Shown here piece after piece: positions 28,011 through 38,600 of a stretch of 64,000 bases of DNA. A model generated the notes under the pieces. It was not told the DNA's origin, did not search any database, and worked only from the letters and a program-made list of their open reading frames with translations. Where the stretch lies: NCBI RefSeq assembly GCF_022601975.1, contig NZ_JAKVIR010000006.1:1-64000 (forward strand), in the 5' to 3' direction. The stretch is from Pontibacter sp. E15-1 (GTDB taxonomy: Bacteria > Bacteroidota > Bacteroidia > Cytophagales > Hymenobacteraceae). A program made the translations under genes and the position numbers. Position 1 is the stretch's first letter, and every line of letters starts with the position of its first letter.

Positions 28011-29228
28011 ATGAAAAGGAGCACTTTACTACTATTAATTATCGGACTAATTGGATGGAGTTGTCAGCAAGAGCAAAATGACGATTTTGACATTGACAAG
28101 CAATTGGATTATTGTGTGTCTCAAGCCAAAAAAACACTGCAGCAAATCCCCGATGACACGGCTTCTATACCCAGAAACATACTTGACGGGTCAGACCAAT
28201 GGACATTTGTGAAATACCGCGATTGGACGAGCGGCTTTTGGCCAGGTACATTATGGTATCTGTATGAGTATTCAGGGGATGAAAACTTGAAAACGTCTGC
28301 CGATTGGTATACGCAGTACCTGCAACCACTTACAGTAGAGCCGGCAAGCGACCATGATTTGGGCTTTCAGATTTTTTGCAGTGCCGGGAATGGCTATCGG
28401 ATAACGGGCAACCCGCAGTATAAAGAAATGATTCTGAGGGCCTCAGACACGCTAGCCACCCTATATAACCCCGTTGTGGGCACCATCCATTCTTGGCCAG
28501 GTAAAACCGAATTCCCGCATAACACGATCATCGATAATATGATCAACCTTGAAATGTTGTCTTGGGCATCGAAAAACGGTGGAGCCCCTGATCACATGCA
28601 AATTGCAATCAACCACGCTGATAAAACATTCGAAAATCACTTTCAGGATGATTATTCTGCCTACCATGTGATAATCTATGACACGATTACAGGTGACAAG
28701 ATAAAAGGGATTACCCATCAGGGGTATGCGGATGAAACCATGTGGGCCAGAGGCCAGGCTTGGGCCATATATGGCTTCACCATGATGTATCGTGAGACTA
28801 GAAAGCCTGAATATCTCGACTTAGCCAACAACGCCGCTCAGGTTTACCTGGATCGGTTGCCAGAAGATCTGATTCCATACTGGGATTTTGATGTGCCGGG
28901 TATACCTGATGTGCCAAGAGACGCTTCTGCCGCAGCGATTGTCGCTTCTGCTTTACTGGAGTTGTCTCAATACGTGGCAGACGACGCTAACCTATCTGAA
29001 AAGTATATGGATAACGCCACGGGTATGCTGGTAGAGTTGTCGGAGAATTACCAAAGCGGGGAAAGCAACTCAGCTTTTCTTCAGCATGCCACAGGGCATC
29101 ACCCTCAAGGTTCGGAGATAGACGCATCTATAAACTATGCTGATTATTACTATGTGGAAGCATTGCTCAGACTAAAAAGACTGAAACAGGGAGAACCTTT
29201 AATCAATACGGTTTTGGCTCAAAAATAA
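28011..29228 (+). CDS. GH88 unsaturated glucuronyl hydrolase, paralogue 1, lipoprotein
   Basis: 405-residue lipoprotein (signal ending GWSC) with the alpha/alpha-barrel of GH88 enzymes, which remove 4,5-unsaturated uronic acid from the ends of lyase products. Visible motifs are DWTSGFWPGTLWYLYE, DHDLGF (Asp114/Asp116), DNMINLEML (Asp175), HQGYADETMWARGQAW and a closing YWDFDVP. The two catalytic aspartates lie in the DHDLGF and DN segments. It opens a tight group with the MFS porter 50 bp downstream and a second GH88. This implies that upstream polymer is cut by lyases rather than only by hydrolases, which agrees with the heparinase-like protein. Confidence 0.92.
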   Translation: MKRSTLLLLIIGLIGWSCQQEQNDDFDIDKQLDYCVSQAKKTLQQIPDDTASIPRNILDGSDQWTFVKYRDWTSGFWPGTLWYLYEYSGDENLKTSADWYTQYLQPLTVEPASDHDLGFQIFCSAGNGYRITGNPQYKEMILRASDTLATLYNPVVGTIHSWPGKTEFPHNTIIDNMINLEMLSWASKNGGAPDHMQIAINHADKTFENHFQDDYSAYHVIIYDTITGDKIKGITHQGYADETMWARGQAWAIYGFTMMYRETRKPEYLDLANNAAQVYLDRLPEDLIPYWDFDVPGIPDVPRDASAAAIVASALLELSQYVADDANLSEKYMDNATGMLVELSENYQSGESNSAFLQHATGHHPQGSEIDASINYADYYYVEALLRLKRLKQGEPLINTVLAQK

Positions 29229-29278
29229 GTGCCATGTATAAGGCAAGCCTTCTGGCAAAACATTATTTATAGATTCTG

Positions 29279-30643
29279 ATGAATAAAAGACTAGTATACT
29301 ATTCCATCGTGGTGGCGATGGCAGGATTTCTTTTTGGGTTCGACACGGTCGTGATTTCAGGAGCCAACTTGCCAATCAAAGCGCTCTGGAATACGTCCGA
29401 ATGGTTCCATGGCACTTTTATTATGTCCATGGCCTTATGGGGCACTGTCGTCGGGGCGTTGCTGGCCGGCTATCCTACCGATAAGTTTGGCAGAAAGAAC
29501 ACGCTTATTGGCATAGGCATTTTATACTTTGTTTCGGCCTTGGGCTCGGGATTGGCTACCGACCCTTACCTGTTTTCCTTCTTCAGGTTTATCGGTGGTT
29601 TAGGTGTAGGCATATCCTCCATCACTGCGCCCACTTATATCTCCGAAATTTCATCCGCGAACAACAGAGGAAAATTGGGAGCGCTCTATCAGTTTAATAT
29701 TGTGTTTGGGATACTCGTTGCCTTCGTTTCCAACTATCTGCTGGAAGGTGTGGGCGGGGAAAACGACTGGCGATGGATGCTGGGGATTGAAGCTTTGCCG
29801 GCTATGATCTACACACTGCTTATGCTGGGGGTACCCGAGAGCCCGAGGTGGTTGGTGTTACATAAAAATGACTACGCGGCTGGTTTAAAGGTGCTTAAAA
29901 AGACTTTTTCTTTAGGCGAAGCAGAAAATATAATTCGTGACATCAATGCAGACTATCAATCTTCAAAAGGCGATGTTTCAAGTGTTTTTTCTAAAAAGTA
30001 TTCTATACCGCTGTTGCTGGCTTTTCTTATTGCCTTTTTTAATCAGCTGTCCGGTATAAACTTCATTCTCTATTACGCGCCTGAGATTTTGGAAAAAGCA
30101 GGTTTTGGAACATCAGACTCCCTGCTTAGTTCCATTGGCATCGGTATGGTTAATTTAGTTTTCACCATTGCAGGCATGTATCTTATTGACAAAGCCGGAA
30201 GAAAGCAGTTGCTGTATATCGGCTCGTTTGGGTATATCATCTCCCTGCTGATGGTCTCCTACGGTTTCTACATAAATGCAGCGGCAAGCTTCAAGCTTTA
30301 TTTCATACTGTTGTTTATCGCCTCTCACGCCATTGGGCAAGGGGCCGTAATATGGGTTTTCATTTCTGAGATTTTCCCAAACCGGGTACGGGCTTTTGGG
30401 CAGGCTTGGGGAAGTGGCATACACTGGGTCTTCGCCGCCCTGATCACGCTGTTCGGATCTGTTTTAATGAATTCATTTGAGCCTTGGATGGTGTTTGCCT
30501 TTTTTGGCGGGTTAATGGTCCTGCAGTTATTATTCGTTCATTTTCTTATGCCAGAAACCAAGGGAAAATCACTGGAGCAACTGGAAAAAGAACTCATCAA
30601 AGAACCTGTCAGCCTCCCTGAAGACAGCGCTGTTTTGAAATAG
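29279..30643 (+). CDS. MFS sugar porter family transporter
   Basis: 454-residue inner-membrane protein with about 12 transmembrane helices. Sugar-porter signatures are visible: GFLFGFDTVVISGA near the start, DKFGRKN in the first loop, PESPRWL before the central loop, QLSGINFILYYAP, DKAGRKQLL and PETKGKSLEQLE at the end. Such proteins import monosaccharides such as xylose, galactose or glucose by proton symport. Lying between the two GH88 genes, it probably imports the sugar or uronate-linked product freed in the periplasm. Substrate is inferred from context only. Confidence 0.92.
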   Translation: MNKRLVYYSIVVAMAGFLFGFDTVVISGANLPIKALWNTSEWFHGTFIMSMALWGTVVGALLAGYPTDKFGRKNTLIGIGILYFVSALGSGLATDPYLFSFFRFIGGLGVGISSITAPTYISEISSANNRGKLGALYQFNIVFGILVAFVSNYLLEGVGGENDWRWMLGIEALPAMIYTLLMLGVPESPRWLVLHKNDYAAGLKVLKKTFSLGEAENIIRDINADYQSSKGDVSSVFSKKYSIPLLLAFLIAFFNQLSGINFILYYAPEILEKAGFGTSDSLLSSIGIGMVNLVFTIAGMYLIDKAGRKQLLYIGSFGYIISLLMVSYGFYINAAASFKLYFILLFIASHAIGQGAVIWVFISEIFPNRVRAFGQAWGSGIHWVFAALITLFGSVLMNSFEPWMVFAFFGGLMVLQLLFVHFLMPETKGKSLEQLEKELIKEPVSLPEDSAVLK

Positions 30644-30723
30644 AGAAATACCACTACAGTTCTAGAATTGGGGAGCCTACTTATACGTAGAAGCGATTTT
30701 TATTTTTTATAATCAAAGGAAAC

Positions 30724-31977
30724 ATGAGTTTTTTCAACCACACCAAAAATGCCCTAGTTCTTGCCGCTGCCTGTTTCGTGCTGCAAGCTTGTTCAGGCAC
30801 TACTGCATCCGACACTGTCAGTAACACTACAGCGAGTCCGAGTGAAATTGAGGTAGCAGGAATATTAGCATACACCCAAGCGCAGGTGAACAAGTCCTTA
30901 GCGGAAATACCGGCTTACGACAGTATTCCGAGAAACATTTCTCCCGGCCAAAAGCAGTGGAACTATGTGACCATCAACGACTGGACCAGTGGTTTCTGGC
31001 CTGGCATACTTTGGTATAGCTACGAGAGTAGCGGAGATGAGCAAATCAAGGAGAAAGCCATCGCCTTTACAGAAGCGCTAAAGCCAATCCTGGTGCAAAA
31101 CAAGTGGGACCACGACCTTGGTTTTATGTACTACTGCAGCTATGGCAATGGCTACCGTATCACAAAAAACCCCGCTTATAAGGAAGTGCTGCTGGCAGCT
31201 GCCGATTCGCTCGTGACGCTCTACAACCCGAAAGTAGGCACTATACTGTCGTGGCCGGGTATGGTAGAGAAAATGAACTGGCCGCACAACACCATTGCCG
31301 ACAATATGATGAACCTGGAGCTTCTGTTCTGGGCAGCTAAAAACGGCAGAAAAGACTGTTACGACATGGCCGTGAGCCACGCCGAAGTTACCATGAAAAA
31401 CCAAATCCGCCCCGACAATTCCATGTACCACGTGGCGGTGTATGATGACAAGGGCGGTCAGTTCATCAAAGGGGTTACGCATCAGGGCTATGCTGATAAT
31501 TCGATGTGGGCAAGAGGGCAGTCGTGGGGAATCTATGGCTTTACCATGTGCTATCGGGAAACTGGTAAAGAAGAGTTCCTGGAAACAGCACAGCATTTGG
31601 CTGATAAGTTTATAGAGCGACTGCCGGCAGACATGGTGCCTTACTGGGATTATGATGCGCCTAATATACCGGATGAGCCAAAAGACGCCTCTGCCGCGGC
31701 CATAACCGCCTCGGCCCTGCTTGAGCTTTCCACTATGGGGGATAATCAGGAGCTGCAGGACAAGTACAGAACGACTGCCGAAAGAATAATTGCGTCTCTT
31801 TCTTCGGATAGATATTTAAGCAAAGATCAGAACAATGCTTTCCTGCTGCACTCTACCGGCCACTGGCCGAACAAATCAGAATTGGATGTGCCTATTGTCT
31901 ACAGCGACTATTATTTCATAGAAGCCCTGATGCGCCTGAAAAGACTGAATGCCGGAGAGAAAGTAGCCACCCTCTGA
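30724..31977 (+). CDS. GH88 unsaturated glucuronyl hydrolase, paralogue 2, lipoprotein
   Basis: 417-residue lipoprotein (signal ending VLQAC) clearly paralogous to the GH88 two genes upstream. The motifs are DWTSGFWPGILWYSYE, DHDLGFMYY (Asp129/Asp131), DNMMNLELLFWA (Asp193), HQGYADNSMWARGQSW and YWDYDAPNIPDEP. Residues around the sugar pocket differ (for example CSYGNGYRIT instead of CSAGNGYRIT), so the pair may handle differently sulfated or linked unsaturated disaccharides. It has more G+C than paralogue 1. It is 80 bp from the MFS gene and 116 bp from the DUF4861 gene. Confidence 0.92.
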   Translation: MSFFNHTKNALVLAAACFVLQACSGTTASDTVSNTTASPSEIEVAGILAYTQAQVNKSLAEIPAYDSIPRNISPGQKQWNYVTINDWTSGFWPGILWYSYESSGDEQIKEKAIAFTEALKPILVQNKWDHDLGFMYYCSYGNGYRITKNPAYKEVLLAAADSLVTLYNPKVGTILSWPGMVEKMNWPHNTIADNMMNLELLFWAAKNGRKDCYDMAVSHAEVTMKNQIRPDNSMYHVAVYDDKGGQFIKGVTHQGYADNSMWARGQSWGIYGFTMCYRETGKEEFLETAQHLADKFIERLPADMVPYWDYDAPNIPDEPKDASAAAITASALLELSTMGDNQELQDKYRTTAERIIASLSSDRYLSKDQNNAFLLHSTGHWPNKSELDVPIVYSDYYFIEALMRLKRLNAGEKVATL

Positions 31978-32093
31978 GTATACCTTTGAAGTGGTATGGC
32001 TGCTGGGCAAGATGACGTGGCCCCAGCCATTTGAAAGGCTAATGAAAAAACGCTAAACTTAGGTTAAAGTAGAACTTATAAAACTTCACGTAC

Positions 32094-33308
32094 ATGACTT
32101 GTTCTTTCGATAGAAGTAAAATAATGTGGGCAGGTTTGTTTCTTGCTGTGTCACTGTCTTCCTGCCAGCAGGAGGAGAGCAATACAAAATCGTTTACTGT
32201 CAAGAACAACCTCAACCTGGACCGCACTTCGGAAACGGTCAGTATTCCGGCAGCCAAGGTAGCGCAACTGGTGCAGGAGTTTGGAGCAGAAAACCTATTG
32301 CTCCGCGATGCTGCAACCGACAGCCTGCTTGTGATACAGCCGATCGATAATGACTTGGATGGAGCCATCGACGAGATACTCTTTCAGACAGACATCAAAG
32401 GGAATGCCGAGAAAGAATTCACGATTACGGGAGCAAAAGACGGTGCAGCACAGCAACCTGAAAGTGAATTCACGACTTACTCCCGCTTCGTGCCGGAGCG
32501 CACCGACGACTATACCTGGGAGAATGAGCGGGTAGCCTTCCGGACGTACGGGCCGGTGGCGCAGAAAATGGTAGAAGAGAACACAGCGGGAGGGACGCTT
32601 ACCAGCGGTATGGATGCCTGGTTTAAGCGTGTGCCCTACTCCATCATCAACGACTGGTATAAAAAAAACGAAGCAGAAGCAGGGTATTACCACATCGACC
32701 ATGGCGAGGGGTACGACCCTTACCACGTGGGCTCCAGCCGGGGAATCGGCGGCATAGGTGTTTGGGAGAACGACACGCTTTATACCTCAAAAAACTTCAC
32801 TGGCTATACCACCATTGCCGAGGGGCCTATACGCACGTTGTTTGAGCTGAGGTATGCTCCGTGGCAGGCCAATGGGCGCACGATCAACGAGACAAAGCGC
32901 ATCAGCCTGGATATGGGCAGCAACCTGACCCGTTTCGAGAGTGCGTTGCAAAGCAGCGGTCCGGTTCCAAACTACACGATCGGCATCACCCTGCACGAGA
33001 AGGAAGGCGATGTAAAGGCAAACAAACAGGATGGCTGGTTCCGGTATTGGGAACCCATTGACGACTCCTTCCTGGGCACGGGCATCGTGCTGTCACCTGC
33101 CAGGGTATATGACTCCAAAGATCATCGGGTAGAGGCAAAAGACCACAGCCACCTCTACGTCATCACAAAGCCTGACACTGATACATTGACTTACTACGCG
33201 GGGTTTGGCTGGGAAAAAAGCGGGCAATTTAAGTCTCAGCAGGACTGGGATGCCTATCTGGCCGACTTCGCCAAACGCTTGGCTTCTCCCCTGGAAGTGA
33301 AGTTTTAA
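32094..33308 (+). CDS. DUF4861 lipoprotein
   Basis: 404-residue lipoprotein (signal ending SLSSC) of the DUF4861 family, a beta-rich fold of unknown activity that often sits near polysaccharide lyases and GH88/GH105 genes. Typical stretches are PERTDDYTWENERVAFRTYG, SGMDAWFKRVPYSIINDWY, HIDHGEGYDPYHVG and TIAEGPIRTLFELRY. The conserved Asp/Glu/His cluster DHGEGYD could form an active site, but the family has no proven role that I know. Here it is part of the GH88-MFS-GH88-ROK set, so a role on unsaturated uronate products or their binding is inferred. Confidence 0.85.
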   Translation: MTCSFDRSKIMWAGLFLAVSLSSCQQEESNTKSFTVKNNLNLDRTSETVSIPAAKVAQLVQEFGAENLLLRDAATDSLLVIQPIDNDLDGAIDEILFQTDIKGNAEKEFTITGAKDGAAQQPESEFTTYSRFVPERTDDYTWENERVAFRTYGPVAQKMVEENTAGGTLTSGMDAWFKRVPYSIINDWYKKNEAEAGYYHIDHGEGYDPYHVGSSRGIGGIGVWENDTLYTSKNFTGYTTIAEGPIRTLFELRYAPWQANGRTINETKRISLDMGSNLTRFESALQSSGPVPNYTIGITLHEKEGDVKANKQDGWFRYWEPIDDSFLGTGIVLSPARVYDSKDHRVEAKDHSHLYVITKPDTDTLTYYAGFGWEKSGQFKSQQDWDAYLADFAKRLASPLEVKF

Positions 33309-33345
33309 AGTTAGAGAAACAGATAAAGTATTAAAGTATAGAGAG

Positions 33346-34344
33346 ATGAAAACTTTTGATAGCAGCAGGAATTTGTGGGGTATAGATATGGGCGGCACAA
33401 AGATGGAAGGCGTGATCCTGAAGTCGGCCCAGGAACCAAAGGTAATATTCAGAGACAGAGTCCCGACAGAGGCAGACCAGGGATATGAGCATATTATGAA
33501 CCAAGTCAATAAGTTGGTTGATAAGATGGAAAATGCTGCAAGGTATAAACCAGGCCATATGGGTATAGGCACGCCGGGCATTTATGTCCCTAAGCTAAAA
33601 ATAATTAAAAACTGCAATGCCACTGCACTTAACGGGCAACCCTTAAAGGATGATCTGGAAAAGCTGTTGGGTATAAAGCTGCATTTTGCCAATGATGCCA
33701 ACTGTTTTGCACTCGCAGAGACGCAGCTGGGTGTGGTAAAGCAAAAGTTTCCGGATGCAAAAATTGTGTTTGGAGTTATACTTGGTACTGGCGTAGGCGG
33801 TGGCGTAGTGGTTAATGGAGAAGTGCTAAACGGACGACACGGCATTGGCGGGGAGTGGGGGCACAATTATCTGCCTGGGTATGAAGGTGAGCTTTGCTTT
33901 TGTGGCAAAACAGGGTGTAATGAAAGTGTATTGGCCGGCCCAGCGTTGGAACGCTACTACGCAAAGCAGACAGGAGTGAAACGCTCTATGAAAGATATTG
34001 TGGCCTTGGCAGATGCCGGTGTAGATGAAGCCGCACAAAAAACGCTAGACAGGCTTATAGAAGGATTTGCACTAGCTATCAGTGTGATTATCAACACACT
34101 GGACCCTGATGTGATTGTGATTGGCGGAGGGCTAGGCAATATTGATAGGGTTTATAGAGAGAGTGTGGCCTTAATAATCAAACATGTGCTGGATAATACT
34201 TTTGAGGCTCCTGTGGTAAAACCCTTACTCGGCGACAGTGCAGGCGTGTTTGGGGCTGCTTTTCTAGCTGCGGCTGCATCTGCTGATGAAACAGTAACCA
34301 AAGTGGCCCTAGAGGTAGAAAATGTAGTCGTACTGCCAGGGTAG
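33346..34344 (+). CDS. ROK-family sugar kinase
   Basis: 332-residue cytoplasmic kinase of the ROK family, which phosphorylates hexoses or N-acetylhexosamines. Visible are the phosphate motif GIDMGGTKMEGVIL near residue 9, GTGVGGGVV, the glycine-rich GGEWGHNYLP, and the zinc motif C-F-C-G-K-T-G-C-N-E. A further ATP-binding glycine segment is GGGLGNI. There is no signal peptide. It is the last gene of the operon, 37 bp after DUF4861, and would phosphorylate the sugar brought in by the MFS porter. This is the only clear cytosolic sugar-catabolic enzyme in the window. Confidence 0.92.
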   Translation: MKTFDSSRNLWGIDMGGTKMEGVILKSAQEPKVIFRDRVPTEADQGYEHIMNQVNKLVDKMENAARYKPGHMGIGTPGIYVPKLKIIKNCNATALNGQPLKDDLEKLLGIKLHFANDANCFALAETQLGVVKQKFPDAKIVFGVILGTGVGGGVVVNGEVLNGRHGIGGEWGHNYLPGYEGELCFCGKTGCNESVLAGPALERYYAKQTGVKRSMKDIVALADAGVDEAAQKTLDRLIEGFALAISVIINTLDPDVIVIGGGLGNIDRVYRESVALIIKHVLDNTFEAPVVKPLLGDSAGVFGAAFLAAAASADETVTKVALEVENVVVLPG

Positions 34345-34356
34345 GCTAAAGGCTGG

Positions 34357-34530
34357 TCATGGCCAGATAAACCGTGCTCTACCCGGTAGTCCTGTTTTTT
34401 CATAGTCTTTGCTCAAGCGCCTTGCGTGGAGTATCCAAGCAAAGTCTCTCTCGACAATCCATCTTCTGGGATCCTATTTCAGGGGACGGAACATCTGCTC
34501 ACCTCCCTTCTCTTTGATAATGATAGGAAA
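34357..34530 (-). pseudogene. IS5-family transposase remnant (C-terminal part)
   Basis: Reading the minus strand, the segment [18 protein letters not shown] followed by LSKDYEK matches the DDE-domain end of IS5-family transposases (R-W-x-V-E-R-x-F-A-W ... R-R-L-S-K-D-Y-E). Upstream the same frame is interrupted by a stop just before DPRRW, and no N-terminal part is present. It starts 12 bp after the ROK stop. An insertion and later decay are the simplest reading. Confidence 0.65.
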
Positions 34531-34738
34531 GGTTGCCTTGCTATTTTGACTATACATCCTTTTCATTTCGACTATATACAGCATGAAATGTATTCTTGAA
34601 TTAACGTGAACTTGTCGATTTTTCAGGAGTGCAAATTCGGATACCCAAGCATATTGTTTTTACAACAAAATGAAAATAAAGCGTTTACAGGAAGAGGCTA
34701 AATCGCTTACTTTCTGTCGGTAGCGATACCAAATTATT

Positions 34739-34774
34739 AAAAGCCTGCAAATCAAGTGTTTGTAGGCTTTTTTT
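34739..34774 (+). terminator. Orphan Rho-independent terminator
   Basis: AAAAGCCTGCAAA pairs with TTTGTAGGCTTTT (one G-U) across a 7-base loop, followed by a run of seven Ts in total. The nearest upstream gene ends 395 bp earlier, with a transposon remnant between, so it may end a small RNA or a lost gene. Confidence 0.75.
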
Positions 34775-34827
34775 CTTTCCGGTCGACACTGAATCATTCA
34801 CTTCTTCGCATAATAGATGTGCGTAAT

Positions 34828-34864
34828 CTGGTGAGTTCGATTGAGGATATAATTTACTCACCAG
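34828..34864. repeat. Inverted repeat with 9-bp arms
   Basis: CTGGTGAGT at 34828-34836 is the exact reverse complement of 34856-34864. The 19-bp spacer is AT-rich and includes TATAATTTA, close to the start of the shared 32-bp motif. Confidence 0.4.
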
Positions 34865-34878
34865 ATTTCACATAACAA

Positions 34879-34903
34879 GTTGATTTACAGTATGTAAATC
34901 AAC
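34879..34903. repeat. Perfect 11-bp hairpin
   Basis: GTTGATTTACA at 34879-34889 pairs exactly with 34893-34903 around a 3-base loop. There is no T tract. It could be an operator palindrome. Confidence 0.4.
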
Positions 34904-35664
34904 TGTGCATCTTGACGATGAGTGTTTGTAAAGCTGCATTTGTTTAACTTTTAAAGTCACTGCTAAGTGTATTAAGATCAGCCTTTTCTTTTTCCTCAAA
35001 AAACAAATGAATTACCGCCTGGGCTCTCTCTACCTGCACTCCCCACACAAATACCTCTTCCAAGTCTCTGAACGCTTTCCTGGATTGCCTTCAGCCGAAG
35101 GTATACGGGGCGCACAGTATGCCTGCCTAAGAAAAAGCCTCCACTAAGCTGTTGCAATTCCAGATTGATGTTAATTCTCTTTTTGATGAGCGAAAGGGCT
35201 TTTATCTTCCTATATCTGCTTTATTCCAGGGCAACAGATCCTTCTGCGACAGTATCTTTATCGTTCATAACAGTGGGTATAGGTACAGTTGAGAAGCCAG
35301 GGGAATAGGTGTGGTTTTCCAAATCATGGTGCTAGATTCTCCTGGTAGTTGTGCAGTGGGGAAAATAAGAAACAAAAGGGGGGTAATTCTTATTCTGGGC
35401 ATGGGTTGTTTCATATTAAAACAGATACTTGTATGTTGAGCATCCAAGGAAGGTGGTCTAAATTAGTCCATCATCTTTCAAAGGGGTGCAAAATGACATG
35501 GGTTGAATCTATCCTCTTATAATAGAGTTGTTTAAATATATCATGGTCAAGTCGGAGGATGCCAGCTATTGTTTGATATGCATGTTTGCAATAAAAGACG
35601 AAACACGGTGAAAGCCAAGGCAGCTAGAGATTTGGCGAGGGAATAGACTGTGCATTTATTATTC

Positions 35665-38600
35665 ATGAAGTTTAAAGCTAGTAGCATGCGTACAATACTG
35701 AGTTACCTTGCCACAACATGTTGCCTAATGCTACTAACGGTCTGTGCTGTCTATTCAGGCAGTAGAGTCGGTCACTGGGACGACTATAAAATCAGTTACC
35801 TGGGTATTGAGAAAGGGTTGTCCAACAACGCTGTTACGTCCATTTACCAGGATACGAGAGGGTTTATGTGGATAGGCACCTACGACGGCCTCAACAGGTA
35901 TAACGGGTATGATTTTCAAGTCTTCAGAAACCAGCCCAGCGACTCATCAACGTTGATCAATAACCGGATTGTTAGCATTTATGGCGATGAAAAGCAGATT
36001 TGGGTAGGTACCAAAAAGGGGGTAAGCGTCTACAATTACCTGACGGGAAAATTTGAAAGCAGGTATTGCAATAATCCTGAGTTAGGTAAAATAGAGCTGA
36101 TTGATGTTGCGATTAACAAGATCAAGGGGTATAAAGGGCGTACCTACATAGCCACTGGCGGTAGAGGGCTTATGTACCAGGAGGGGGATAATAGTATTTG
36201 CCGCAAAATACCCCTAAATGTTCGGGGCGAACTCATCTGGAATTTCCATGCCCAGGATGTAGTGTTTGACACAATGGGCAGGATGTGGGTTTTTATCCAG
36301 GGGCAGGGCATTGCCATGGCAGAACCCGGTGAACAGGAACTGCACACCGTTTTCTCGGGTATAAAAAGTGGCAGCTGCATGGTGTTTGATGGTGCTGCCA
36401 ACCTATGGGTGGGGCTGGATAACGGTATCTTGCGCTACAACATCAGAGACAATACTGACTATGTCTATTCACAACAGGTTATCAGGCACAAAATAGCAGA
36501 CTTGTTGTATCTCAAGGATAAAAATGAGCTCTGGATTGCTACCGATGGAAACGGCATGGTACAGTATGATATGCAGGCGGAAAGCTTCACGCCTTTGAAT
36601 GAAGGCGCTGGAAACAGTAACCTTACCAGCAATGCGGTCTATGCGCTTTACCAGGACAATGGGGGACGCAAGTGGGTGGGCACGCTCAGAGGTGGGGTCA
36701 ACATTCTGGAGGATGACAATCTTGCTTTCAGAACAATATCCAGGAACAGGGCTCTGGCAAACACGCTTCCCAGTAATTTCGTGCTTTCTTTTTGTGAGCA
36801 GGATCCAGATAACATCCTGATTGGGACGGACGGGAAAGGCTTAAGCCTATGGAACCGTAGCAGGAACACATTCACTAATTATGCCCATGATTCTCAGGAC
36901 CCGCTCTCGTTACCGGATAACTTTGTAACTACCCTTATAAAGGGAAAAAAGGGATTTTGGGTTGGTACTTATCGTGGAGGGGTAAGTTTATTCGATGAAA
37001 AGACAGGGCGTTTTAAAAAATATTCTCTGTTTAACGAAAAATTTAAATCTGAGCAGGAAAGTATCTGGGTGCTGTTTAAAGATGCGAAGGAGCAGCTATG
37101 GGCAGCCACATCAGACGGCGAAGGGTTATACAAGTATAATCCGCAGGAGGATAAATTTAACTTTGTGTATGCCGGAATCAGTGGTATCCTAACACTGGCT
37201 CAGGATCAAGCGGGGAATCTATGGGCGGGTACCTTTGGCCAGTTAATAAAACTCGACTTAAATAAGATGAACCACGAGGTGTTTGATATAGGCTATCCGG
37301 TCAGGGCGATAACCGCTGTGTCGGCCAATCGGATGTTGCTGGGTACAGAGGGGGGCGGATTGTATAAGTTTAACCCTAAAACCGGACAGAGAGATGTATT
37401 AACCGAGGCCGATGGTTTACCGAACAACTCCGTGCTGAATATTTTGCGTGACAATGCGGGCATGTACTGGCTGAGTACCTATAACGGCGTCTCAAAGTTT
37501 GATCTGAAGTCAGGCAAAATGGTGAATTATTTTGATGAGGACGGTTTACAGAGTAACCAGTTTAGTTACAACGCGGCGCTTAAGCTATCTAGTGGTGAGC
37601 TGCTTATGGGCGGTATCATCGGCTTTACTGTCATAAACCCAACTGTTGCCATACCGGCACGCCAGTTTCCAGAGTTACGTATAACGGGGGTCAATGTCAA
37701 TAATGTTCCTTTAGAGGATGAAGGAAAAACAGCCTTTGCCATAGATAAGCTGGAACTCCCCTACGATAAGTCGATGCTGTCGATCGAGTTTGTTGCGCTG
37801 GAGTACTCTATGCCCGATAAAATCTCCTATGCCTATTTCCTGGATGGATGGGACAGGGAATGGCAGGATATAGGAAACGCCCGGGTAGCGAACTACTCGA
37901 AGTTAGCTGATGGCGACTATGTGCTGAATATAAAATCCACGAATGCCGACGGCACCTGGAATCCGCAGATCATATCGTTACCTATCACCATTCATGCGCC
38001 TTGGTATAGAACCTGGCCAGCCTATCTGTTATACTTCCTTTTAGGGTCGGGGCTGTTTGCCGCGTTGGTCATGTATCAGCGGAAGCAGGCAAGGCTGAAG
38101 TATGAAATCCGCTTGTCAAAGGATCTGGCCAGGCAGGAAAAGGAGCTTCACGAGAAGAAACTGACCTTCTTCACCAATATCTCCCATGAGTTCCGCTCTC
38201 CGTTAACAATGATCATCAACCCCTTAAAGGAAATGCTGTATGGCCAGAAACAGGAGTTTAACCCGGGAGGGCTGGAAGTTGTTTACCGGAATTCGCGCCG
38301 TTTGCTGAGCCTTGTGGATCAGCTGCTGCTTTTCCGCAAGACGGAAAGTGAAACAGGCGAGCTAAAAGTAGTGCGTGTGGAGGCTGTTAACATGTTAAAA
38401 GAAGTTTACGCCTGCTTTGTGCACCATGCCAAATCCAAAAATATAGATTACGTGTTTCAGACGAATGCGGAAGAAGTGCTAATCTACGCCGACAAGCAAA
38501 AAATCGAGCTGGCGGTGTTTAACCTCATCTCCAACGCCCTAAAATTTACTCCGCAAAACGAAGGCAAAGTAGTCCTAAAACTGAGCTCCACGCCATTAGA

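Larger units (their letters stand above)
34531..35664. other. Gene-poor region between the ROK kinase and the sensor-regulator
   Basis: About 1.1 kb with no intact gene. It holds an orphan terminator, two hairpins (listed separately) and a short frame near 35174-35290 on the plus strand (reading KGFYLPISALFQG) that resembles decayed coding sequence but is not identified. The promoter of the regulator should lie near its right end. Confidence 0.45.

Noticed and set aside
34700-34745. Possible 3' end of a tRNA (ending ACCA before the orphan terminator)
   Set aside because: No T-loop GGTTCGA-type sequence and no cloverleaf could be folded upstream.
35007-35290. Short frames reading as possibly decayed coding sequence (KGFYLPISALFQG)
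   Set aside because: A weak resemblance to membrane-fusion proteins only. Too short and interrupted to annotate.
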